From NCBI GenBank assembly GCA_025351525.1, contig JANXVV010000205.1, positions 1 through 7,633 on the forward strand: a stretch of 7,633 nucleotides of DNA, given 5' to 3'. The DNA is from Humisphaera sp. (lineage in GTDB: Bacteria > Planctomycetota > Phycisphaerae > Tepidisphaerales > Tepidisphaeraceae). The notes beneath the pieces are model-generated. The model was not told the origin of the DNA. It searched no databases and saw only the letters and a list, made by a program, of their open reading frames with translations. Positions 1 to 5,258 of this stretch are shown here, piece by piece. A program made the position numbers and the translations under genes. Positions within the stretch are counted from its first letter, which is position 1, and the number at the start of each line of letters is the position of its first letter.

Positions 1-120
1 CGCCCGGATCGTTACGAGCCGCGTGCGGTCAAGCGGCGGTCCAAGCCGATCGCACTGCTCACCGTCCCGCGACCGAAGGCCAAACGCCGGCTGGCAAAGT
101 CTGTAGGGGCAAAATGTTAA
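1..120 (+). CDS. IS4-family transposase, C-terminal tail (partial)
   Basis: The first base is in frame with an open reading frame that ends at TAA 118-120 and gives 39 residues, beginning RPDRYEPRAVKRRSKP and ending RRLAKSVGAKC. The signature 'RPxRxEPRxxKRRxKPxxLLTxPR' is the familiar basic C-terminus of IS4-family DDE transposases, which is established family knowledge. The catalytic DDE domain, which would cut and join the element's ends, lies to the left and is not visible, so intactness cannot be judged. The right end of the insertion sequence should follow the stop within a few tens of bases, in 121-152. A 5-bp inverted repeat (GTGCC 132-136, GGCAC 147-151) sits there, but the matching left end is outside the window. 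The minus-strand PKD-like gene stops at 153, so the element sits directly against that gene's 3' end. Confidence 0.8.
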   Translation, partial: RPDRYEPRAVKRRSKPIALLTVPRPKAKRRLAKSVGAKC

Positions 121-152
121 CGCTTCGGGAAGTGCCATTCGTCACAGGCACC
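121..152. mobile_element. Probable right end of an IS4-type insertion sequence
   Basis: This short stretch separates the transposase stop codon from the stop codon of the next gene on the other strand. IS4 elements normally end within tens of bases of the transposase stop, so the terminal inverted repeat should lie here or just beyond. A small imperfect hairpin (GTGCC, 10-base loop, GGCAC, 132-151) is present. The exact boundary cannot be set without the left end or an empty site. Confidence 0.4.
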
Positions 153-1031
153 TTACTTGACATGAATGAGGACGCTCGCGATCAAATTGCCTTTCCCATC
201 TTGCAATTCGATGATCGTTGTGCCTTTCGCTCCCGCGCCCCAGGTGATCCCGGTGTCGCACCAACCGGCTGCGTCTGTGTTTCCGGCCGCCGTCCCAATA
301 TTAAAGCCCGCGATCCCTGCCCAAGTACCCTTATTTTCCACCCATTTGTATCCCGCCCCATTTGTCCACGCACCCTGAGCGTCTTTAATGCGCGCCGCGA
401 TATTCGCATTTCCAGCGGGTGTGGCGGTCACCCATGTCGCCGAAGTTTTTGCTGCCGCGCCACCGAGCCGTGCAGCCATCGCGCTCATATCGTAAGTGCT
501 TGCCGTCATCGTTGATGCCGCAACGGGCACTGCGATATGGACCGCGTCCAGATTTTCATCATCGCCGGCCGTGCGGGTGATATCCAGGAAGCCGTTGTAG
601 CTGCCCGCGTATTGGTAGCCGTGATGGCCCATGACGGTGTAGAGCAAGTTTCCGGAACTGTCGTACTGCCACTCGCCGGAGATGCTGTACGGCTGCACCG
701 TGAGGTTCTGCGAGTGACCATCGCCCCAATCCATCGTCGCTTTATACCCGCCGCGGTTGGCGGGGTCGCTGAAAGTGGCAAGGATTTCGTCGGGGGCGTT
801 GTTGTAGGCGACCGTTTGAACCCCCGGCCCGACCACCGTGCCGCCGAGTTTGGCGGGCGTCTCGGTGAAGGCCCACACGGCGTCGGAATAGGTGCCGTCC
901 TGGCTGGAAACATCCGAAGGCGCGCACAAATCCAAGGTTTCGATCGAATCACGCGACCCGTACATAAGACCTTCGAGACTGAAATAAGACGTGCGAGCCG
1001 GGACAACCCTGACATGTGAGGTAAGGTACAT
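153..1031 (-). CDS. Hypothetical protein with a PKD-like beta domain
   Basis: I recognise no named family for the whole protein. From ATG 1029-1031 it has 292 residues. Residues about 60-170 look like a PKD/immunoglobulin-like beta sandwich: 'ILATFSDPANRGGYKATMDW' followed by GDG is the typical 'FxDPxxxxYxAxxDWGDG' core, and 'YQYAGSYNGFLDI' the later strand. Such domains usually act outside the cell in adhesion or carbohydrate contact (inference). Residues 180-292 are Gly/Ala/Trp-rich, probably a second small beta domain. No convincing signal peptide is seen. The N-terminal 'SYFSLEGLMYGS' faintly resembles the LEPR-type N-terminal motif of planctomycete surface proteins. The start is uncertain: the frame stays open upstream to a TTG at 1194-1196, giving 347 residues, but that extension looks non-coding. 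ATG 963-965 has a better ribosome site (GAAGG, 6 bases upstream) and would remove 22 residues. The stop lies beside an insertion sequence end. Confidence 0.55.
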   Translation of the reverse strand: MYLTSHVRVVPARTSYFSLEGLMYGSRDSIETLDLCAPSDVSSQDGTYSDAVWAFTETPAKLGGTVVGPGVQTVAYNNAPDEILATFSDPANRGGYKATMDWGDGHSQNLTVQPYSISGEWQYDSSGNLLYTVMGHHGYQYAGSYNGFLDITRTAGDDENLDAVHIAVPVAASTMTASTYDMSAMAARLGGAAAKTSATWVTATPAGNANIAARIKDAQGAWTNGAGYKWVENKGTWAGIAGFNIGTAAGNTDAAGWCDTGITWGAGAKGTTIIELQDGKGNLIASVLIHVK

Positions 1032-1287
1032 GCCTCTATACAGGAATTGCAACAGGAATATCGACCGGAATCGCACAATTTTCTGATCCTGCAATCGGCA
1101 CGGGTCTGTCGTTTCCGAGCCGGGCCACAAACGGAACCGCCCCCAAAAAACCGGAGGTGGTTCCTTTTGTGGTGCGAGCTTCGAGGCGGCTTTCAAATTG
1201 CCGACGGGAAGCCTGCCGACAGGACTAAAGGGTTACTTGTAAAATAAAATGACGAATAAACACAAAGATGAGCACCGGGGAAGAAAT

Positions 1288-1527
1288 TCAACATTCTGTG
1301 GGGCCGACCACCATGCGGTGAATAAGGTGAAGCAGGGTGCGGACCTCCTCGCGCTCCACGCCGGTTAGGGTGGAAAACTCCCACTCCGGAATGAGCACGC
1401 CGTTGGCCAGTTCAGACAGGTTTCGCACCACGATGATAAGTTCGCGGCGCGTGAACCCTTCGGTGTGAAGTTCATCAAGGTCGCGCCACGGAGGCAGGCA
1501 GAATCCGCGCTGCCGACCGATCTTCAT
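1288..1527 (-). CDS. Small hypothetical protein coupled to the upstream lipoprotein-like gene
   Basis: This 79-residue protein is not one I recognise. Its ATG (1525-1527) overlaps the TGA of the upstream gene (1524-1526) in an ATGA arrangement, and AAGGA directly precedes it, so its translation is probably coupled to that gene. The overlap is the main reason to accept it as real. The sequence is soluble, without membrane segments. Residues 26-72 (from FTRRELIIVVRNLSELANG to HLIHRM) look like amphipathic helices rich in Leu, Glu and Arg, such as a small regulatory or partner protein might have. There are cysteines at 10 and 79 but no metal motif. A role tied to the upstream envelope protein is an inference from the overlap only. 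Confidence 0.55.
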   Translation of the reverse strand: MKIGRQRGFCLPPWRDLDELHTEGFTRRELIIVVRNLSELANGVLIPEWEFSTLTGVEREEVRTLLHLIHRMVVGPTEC

Positions 1528-2723
1528 TCCTTGAGCACCATTGAATCCAACACCTGGCCAACCCGTTGCCGAGTTTCAGCCGCCAGTGCTTTGTTGTAAA
1601 AACTCACCGCCACGAAAGCTTTTTGCTTCCCTGTAAACATTCTGCCGTCAATGGAAAACTCATTTCCGTTCAGGCCTCCCGTCACAATGATCGACTTGGC
1701 GTGCCGGCCGATGGTGATGTCGCCGGTCGTCTCCACGGGGTCTTTCATCTGCTCCTTGTATTTGTCCATCGTGGTTCGGAAGGCACTTTCCGCCCTCGAT
1801 TTGTCATCGAGTACCACCATCATCAGCGAGGTTCCGTTGGGAAAATTCGCCACCGTGAAATGGTTGATATCGACGCTTACATCCACCGGATCGACCGTCG
1901 ACCCAAGCGGCAAAGTGATTTTATAATCGGCCCGATCGACCACGATCGTTGGTAGGGAAGTGACGGTGCTTGAGGGGGCCACCTTTTCATTCCCCGCTCC
2001 AGTGGGCGAGATACCGATGACGAAATCTTCCTCGTCTCCCGTTTTGCCCGGCGTGAGGTACTTCGGGAATAGATCGGCATCCCGCACAACACCCGGCGAT
2101 CTGGCAACAACGCGTGATGGCGTTTTCAAGGTGGCCGCAGTGAACTCGGCGGGGATAGGCTTAGGTAGTTTCAGTTCCGAGGGTAGATTCGGGATCATCC
2201 TGCGAAGAGTTGCCAACGGTTTCGTCAGGCCCGCGCCGTCGACAAAGGTCCAGTTTAGTCCGCCATCGCCCGAGATCGCGAGTAAATAGGACGCTTTTTT
2301 CAGAGTGCCCCCCTCGACCGAAAGCACCAGGGTCTCCGGCACGATCGCAAACTTTTCCAGTTCGGAATCCAATATCTCCGTGACGTCCCCGACGGTGACG
2401 GATTGGATCACCGACCCAAACGCCGCCATGTCCTTTTCATCGCGCTCAATCGCCTGAAGCATGCCCTGCTTCCCGCCGATCGCCTTCAGCGCCTGCGGAT
2501 ATATTTTGGAAGCGGCCAGAGGGTAGTCCCGGCGAATAAACGCCTGGGCCGTCTGATCCGCCTGGGCCTTGGCGGCAGCCTTCATCTCACCGACCGATGG
2601 CTTGGTATCCGCTTTGGAACAACAGAGGGACGAAAACGCCGGGATAACAACCAGCATCCACAACCGCAGCAGATTGCCGACACGGCCATATCGCTTTGCA
2701 AATTTCTCGGCTTGTTTCAACAT
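1524..2723 (-). CDS. Membrane-anchored or lipoprotein-like two-domain protein of unknown function
   Basis: From ATG 2721-2723 the protein has 399 residues. This start is chosen because GAGGA lies 7 bases upstream and because a basic-then-hydrophobic signal (residues 10-34, RYGRVGNLLRLWMLVVIPAF then SSLCC) begins just after it. The 45 extra residues of the longer open frame look non-coding. The Cys pair at 34-35 suggests lipid attachment, but the lipobox is not canonical (L or C at -1). Residues 45-185 resemble an NTF2/DUF4878-like domain seen in planctomycete secreted proteins ('AFIRRDYPLAA', 'LAISGDGGLNWTFVDGAGL', 'IPNLPSELKLP'). A Pro/Ser/Gly-rich linker follows (186-260). Residues 262-399 look like a PsbP/DcrB-type alpha-beta domain ('YKITLPLGSTVDPVDVSVDI', then 'FVAVSFYN' and a final helix). 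Both domain calls are by eye. Likely place: the periplasmic face of the envelope. It is coupled to the 79-residue gene that follows. Confidence 0.72.
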   Translation of the reverse strand: MLKQAEKFAKRYGRVGNLLRLWMLVVIPAFSSLCCSKADTKPSVGEMKAAAKAQADQTAQAFIRRDYPLAASKIYPQALKAIGGKQGMLQAIERDEKDMAAFGSVIQSVTVGDVTEILDSELEKFAIVPETLVLSVEGGTLKKASYLLAISGDGGLNWTFVDGAGLTKPLATLRRMIPNLPSELKLPKPIPAEFTAATLKTPSRVVARSPGVVRDADLFPKYLTPGKTGDEEDFVIGISPTGAGNEKVAPSSTVTSLPTIVVDRADYKITLPLGSTVDPVDVSVDINHFTVANFPNGTSLMMVVLDDKSRAESAFRTTMDKYKEQMKDPVETTGDITIGRHAKSIIVTGGLNGNEFSIDGRMFTGKQKAFVAVSFYNKALAAETRQRVGQVLDSMVLKE

Positions 2724-2835
2724 GTGTTTTCCTCGGCACGTGCGAGTGTCACTCAGGTGCGCGCATGTCTCCGCCGGTGCGATGCAACTGTCATGAAACC
2801 ACGAAACCCACGCCCGTTCAATACTCCCGGCAAAA

Positions 2836-2865
2836 TTTGTACCACACCATTGCGTCATTCTGCAA
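2836..2865 (-). promoter_or_regulatory. Weak candidate promoter for the lipoprotein-like/79-residue gene pair
   Basis: Read on the minus strand there is TTGCAG (2860-2865), 18 bases, then TACAAA (2836-2841) preceded by TGG, an extended -10 form. The -35 matches the consensus at only three positions. It lies about 115 bases upstream of the chosen start. Planctomycete promoters are poorly known, so this is tentative. Confidence 0.2.
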
Positions 2866-2885
2866 ACCCTTCAACCACTAAAACT

Positions 2886-2981
2886 CACGCCGGGATCGGA
2901 GCCGCAGGCGACGACCCGGATTCCGCAAAGAATCACTCTCCGCGGAATCCGAGTCGTCGCTAAAGCTCCGATTCCGGCGTG
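2886..2981. repeat. Large nested imperfect hairpin, 96 bases
   Basis: Two pairs of inverted arms are nested. The outer arms are 17 bases (2886-2902 and 2965-2981, one mismatch, GGGATC versus GGAATC). The inner arms are 19 bases (2908-2926 and 2942-2960, one mismatch). A small internal loop (5 and 4 bases) separates them and a 15-base loop tops the structure. Total pairing is about 34 of 36 positions. It lies in a divergent intergenic region, is not followed by a T run, and is too far from any gene end to be a simple terminator. It looks like a mobile palindromic element (MITE- or REP-like). Confidence 0.8.
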
Positions 2982-3181
2982 TTGAAACACAGTGATAGAA
3001 GTTTGAATTTTAGCTGACACCGCATCGCCGCGCGAGTGGATGTGCTGATGGAGGAGCCTTGATATCGTCTCCGGATGCGTTCGCCGCAAACATATCGAAA
3101 TAATCGGCTGAACTGTAAAATGGCTGCGGAATAGCCGATAGCAGAGTAAGGCCGCATGGTTCGCCGTCAAGAGATTTTTCC

Positions 3182-3388
3182 ATGGATATGACCGCCCTGA
3201 TGCTTTCGATGCTCTTCGGCACGGTAGGCATGGGCTTTTTGATGTACGGGAAAAAGGCCGGGGAACTGATGCCGGTGGGAATCGGGTTGGCGCTGATGAT
3301 CTGCCCGTATTTCATCACGAACGTGATCCTCATGCTCGGGGTTTGCTCGGCGTTGACGGCTCTGCCCTTTGTTCTGCGACAGGTTTAA
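3182..3388 (+). CDS. Small integral membrane protein (often labelled 'amino acid transport protein')
   Basis: A 68-residue protein, almost entirely hydrophobic. Helices are likely at residues 4-22 (TALMLSMLFGTVGMGFLMYG), 28-45 (LMPVGIGLALMICPYFIT) and 47-65 (VILMLGVCSALTALPFVLR). The pattern 'FGxxGxGxxxYGKKxxxxxPxxxGxxLMxxPYFxxN' is that of a widespread family of small proteins which databases often name amino acid transport protein. To my knowledge no transport activity has been shown, so that name should be treated as a label only. ATG 3182 has an AAGAG ribosome site (3168-3172) about 9 bases upstream. It is the only complete plus-strand gene. It is convergent with the next gene, with a perfect hairpin between them. 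Confidence 0.8.
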   Translation: MDMTALMLSMLFGTVGMGFLMYGKKAGELMPVGIGLALMICPYFITNVILMLGVCSALTALPFVLRQV

Positions 3389-3420
3389 ATCCGGGGGCAA
3401 AGCTATCGCATTTGAAACTT

Positions 3421-3462
3421 CCGGTCCCCTCCCCCCATGAGTTCATGGGGGGAGGGGACCGG
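3421..3462. terminator. Perfect 20-bp-stem hairpin between convergent genes
   Basis: Arms 3421-3440 and 3443-3462 are exact reverse complements around a GT loop. The arm begins CCGGTCCCCT, continues CCCCCCATGA, and the other arm mirrors it. It sits 32 bases after the plus-strand stop (3388) and 29 bases from the minus-strand stop (3492), the right place for a two-way terminator. There is no strong T run on either side, so Rho-independent action is not certain. Its core (CCCCCATG...CATGGGGG) is shared with the hairpin at 7376-7405, which points to a repeat family rather than a purely local terminator. Confidence 0.65.
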
Positions 3463-3491
3463 AGAGCAAAAGTTTTAGATTGACTTCGCGT

Positions 3492-4925
3492 TCATTTTAC
3501 CAACCGAACCTCAACCCGCCGTCCGTCTTTCGGTGAGCCGCCCGGCGGCACGGGCGTCTCCAGGATCATCACCCCATTCGCCATCCTGTAAGGGAATGGC
3601 GACCTCGTCACCGGATCGATCGGGACTGGCGTTTCCGCAATGCCCGTGAGCGACGGCGGGGCGGTCCCGTCGTGTTGCGAAGCGTAGGCTCGAATCACTT
3701 CAAGGCTACGCAACTCCCCGATCCGGCGATCCAGGCGCGCACCGGCGAGTTTCGATCGATAGTAGACCGGCAACATCAGCAAGAAAGGGTTCGACGAACC
3801 CTTGAGCCGAAGTTGCTCGGTGTCGGCCGTCTCCAGAGCCAAATCCTGAAAGAGCGGAAGACCCATCGATTTGGTCATGTCCTGCTCGATCTCGTTATAG
3901 GAAGTGATCCACCATAGCCCTACGGCCTCCGAAGGCTTCATCGCATCGAGTGCGGACTGTGCATACCCCAGGTCGAGTAATCCCTTTTTCGCTTGCGGCA
4001 ACGCGACGACCACCTGGGCAAGGTAGCTCATCGCCGCCTCGGTCGATCCCTTCGAAGGTTGCGCCGAGCCATCGTTTGAAAGGGTTCGGAGATCTTCCAA
4101 CTTCAGCAGTATCTCCTCTAAATGATCGGGAGTCAGCTTGCCGGCCGCCGCTTCCTTCAAATGCGGGATCGAGTAGTACAGGTTGGTCCGCTCTCCCTGC
4201 CGAACCGACCGGCGGAGATCCATGAAGGGTGCCGGCAAGTCCGTCAACGGCCAATACAGATTCGGGGAACCGGGGGTGACGATCCAAAACTCCACCTGCT
4301 CGGCCAATGCCGAACCCATGGCGATTCCCACCAGCGATTGAAGGAGAAAAGCGTCCTGGTTGAGATGCTGCGCCAATGCAAACCCGGTTTGAAGGGTGTG
4401 GGCGGCTTCGTCAAATTTCCCGTCGGCAATCTCCAGTTTCGCCTGCAAACAGAGTAATCGGGTCAGTAATCGCAATTCGCCAAGGTAGGGTAGAAGGGTT
4501 TTGAATCCCTCGGTGCGGGTGGGCAAATCCCAGTCGCAATGTTTTCGCCGAGCGCCGAGTTCGACCTGATGCAGTGCGTGCTGAAAGCCGTTGAGCAGGT
4601 GCCGGGCACGAGGACGATTAAACTCCGTAGAAATGCCGTGGAGCCGGTCCTCAAAATCCTCCAGATCATTTTTGTACCGGGGATCGTCCGCCGCGCTCAT
4701 CAGACTCCGCGAGCAGGCCATCAGGTACAGGGTGGCGGCGTTGCCTTCGGTCAGGTCGATGCTGTCGGGCAGGAGCCGATATTTAAGCGCGGGACGGCTT
4801 AGGGCGGAGGGATGCAGCACGAAGCGAATCGGTTGCGTGGTGGGTTGGGTGACCGGTTGGGCCGCCGTCAACACCGGGAGGAAAATCAACCCGAGAAACA
4901 AACGGGCATCAGTGCGAACATTCAT
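3492..4925 (-). CDS. Secreted planctomycete protein with a pseudopilin-like C-terminal tail
   Basis: A 477-residue protein. The ATG at 4923-4925 has GAGG about 9 bases upstream and is followed at once by a signal peptide (residues 1-22, LFLGLIFLPVLTAA, cleavage likely before QPVTQP). The mature start is Gln/Thr/Pro-rich. Residues 45-75 ('ALKYRLLPDSIDLTEGNAAT') and 145-245 ('ELRLLTRLLCLQAKLEIADG', 'LLQSLVGIAMGSALAEQV', 'PGSPNLYWPLTDLPAPFMDL') match a family I know only as planctomycete hypothetical proteins; this part is helical and TPR-like in feel. The tail, 405-475 ('SLEVIRAYASQHDGTAPPSL', 'VPIDPVTRSPFPYRMANG'), resembles the globular C-terminal end of type II secretion pseudopilins, but the prepilin N-terminal helix is absent. 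The role is unknown, probably periplasmic. It is a single unit: the gene to its right on the same strand ends 333 bases away. Confidence 0.78.
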   Translation of the reverse strand: MNVRTDARLFLGLIFLPVLTAAQPVTQPTTQPIRFVLHPSALSRPALKYRLLPDSIDLTEGNAATLYLMACSRSLMSAADDPRYKNDLEDFEDRLHGISTEFNRPRARHLLNGFQHALHQVELGARRKHCDWDLPTRTEGFKTLLPYLGELRLLTRLLCLQAKLEIADGKFDEAAHTLQTGFALAQHLNQDAFLLQSLVGIAMGSALAEQVEFWIVTPGSPNLYWPLTDLPAPFMDLRRSVRQGERTNLYYSIPHLKEAAAGKLTPDHLEEILLKLEDLRTLSNDGSAQPSKGSTEAAMSYLAQVVVALPQAKKGLLDLGYAQSALDAMKPSEAVGLWWITSYNEIEQDMTKSMGLPLFQDLALETADTEQLRLKGSSNPFLLMLPVYYRSKLAGARLDRRIGELRSLEVIRAYASQHDGTAPPSLTGIAETPVPIDPVTRSPFPYRMANGVMILETPVPPGGSPKDGRRVEVRLVK

Positions 4926-5056
4926 TGGCGCGCCTCAGTGAAAGATGGGAATCGACACAGTGCGGATCCTATCCCATAGACGATGTCGATTGGGATAATT
5001 GCACAAAAATAGTGGGCTACGTTGAATGGTGGCCCATTTGGGTTTTTTGATAAACA

Positions 5057-5123
5057 GGTGGCATGGGCGTCTCGCCCATGCTTTTTCGCCGAAGCAATGC
5101 ATGGGCGTCTCGCCCATGCCACC
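5057..5123. repeat. Bipartite double-hairpin repeat (GGTGGCATGGGC type)
   Basis: Two identical hairpins, each with a 9-bp stem (GCATGGGCG / CGCCCATGC) and TCT loop, lie at 5061-5081 and 5099-5119. They are joined by a 17-base linker (5082-5098, TTTTTCGCCGAAGCAAT). The outer flanks GGTG (5057-5060) and CACC (5120-5123) are complementary, so the whole unit is also one large inverted repeat apart from the loops and linker. A second copy in the opposite orientation begins at 7591 and shares the linker. Confidence 0.88.
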
Positions 5124-5150
5124 TTATTCAAAGCATCCTTTTCTGATTTC

Positions 5151-5190
5151 TTCGCGTCCCACTTCGCGCTTTCGCGGCTTCGCGGTTCCC
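5151..5190. repeat. TTCGCG-rich degenerate short repeat
   Basis: TTCGCG occurs at 5151, 5163, 5171 and 5179, spaced 12, 8 and 8 bases. The reverse reading (ACCGCGAAGCCGCGAAAGC...) resembles the 'CGCAAAGACGCAAAG' type of intergenic filler that I recall from many planctomycete, verrucomicrobial and cyanobacterial genomes. It has no visible coding meaning. Confidence 0.5.
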
Positions 5191-5219
5191 CCTGTGTTGG
5201 TTGCGGCGTGGCTGCGATG

Positions 5220-5248
5220 GCTCCCCCCCTGGAGTACCAAAGGGGAGC
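5220..5248 (-). terminator. Weak hairpin just downstream of the CPBP protease-like gene
   Basis: GCTCCCC (5220-5226) and GGGGAGC (5242-5248) form a 7-bp stem around a 15-base loop. It starts 10 bases past the stop codon of the minus-strand gene ending at 5259. There is no T run. Its GTAC-containing loop and C/G-rich arms recall the other hairpins at 3421 and 7376, so it could be a decayed repeat that also serves as a terminator. Confidence 0.35.
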
Positions 5249-5258
5249 GGAATCGAAG

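Larger units (their letters stand above)
2724..3181. other. Divergent intergenic region between the lipoprotein-like gene and the small membrane protein gene
   Basis: A 458-base gap between divergently transcribed genes, so promoters for both should be here. It contains the large nested hairpin at 2886-2981. On the minus side a weak extended -10 (TGG TACAAA, plus-strand 2836-2844) is possible. On the plus side TAAAAT at 3116-3121 sits between a 7-bp inverted repeat (ATCGGCT 3103-3109, AGCCGAT 3133-3139), which could be an operator or chance. Open frames crossing it translate the hairpin and show no family resemblance. I see no gene in it. Confidence 0.6.
4926..5258. other. Intergenic region with a double hairpin and degenerate repeats
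   Basis: A 333-base gap between two minus-strand genes. From left: an AT-richer upstream region of the secreted-protein gene (4926-5056) with no clear promoter; the double hairpin 5057-5123; a stretch with four TTCGCG words at 5151, 5163, 5171 and 5179; and a weak hairpin next to the downstream end of the protease-like gene (5220-5248). Open frames crossing it (for instance giving MGETPM or MHGRLAHAT) are translated repeats, not genes. Confidence 0.7.

Noticed and set aside
1032..1196. N-terminal extension of the PKD-like gene to a TTG codon
   Set aside because: The upstream frame uses a TTG start without a ribosome site and its composition is unlike the rest of the protein.
1201..1287. Search for a terminator after the 79-residue gene
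   Set aside because: The stretch is AT-rich with a direct repeat of GCCGAC near 1199-1220, but no stem-loop with a T run was found.
2724..2858. N-terminal extension of the lipoprotein-like gene
   Set aside because: The internal ATG at 2721-2723 has a good GAGGA site and is followed directly by a signal sequence; the 45 upstream residues (rich in Cys, Trp, His) look non-coding.
3103..3139. 7-bp inverted repeat around TAAAAT upstream of the small membrane protein gene
   Set aside because: It might be an operator, but 7-bp arms at this spacing arise easily by chance and no good -35 box accompanies the TAAAAT.
2871..3170. Minus-strand open frame of 99 codons in the divergent gap
   Set aside because: Its last third is a translation of the nested hairpin (2886-2981), it has no clear ribosome site, and the rest has no recognisable features.
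5057..5123. Repeated palindromes as a CRISPR array
   Set aside because: There are only two repeat units, they are in mirror orientation, and the 17-base linker is conserved in another copy, unlike CRISPR spacers.
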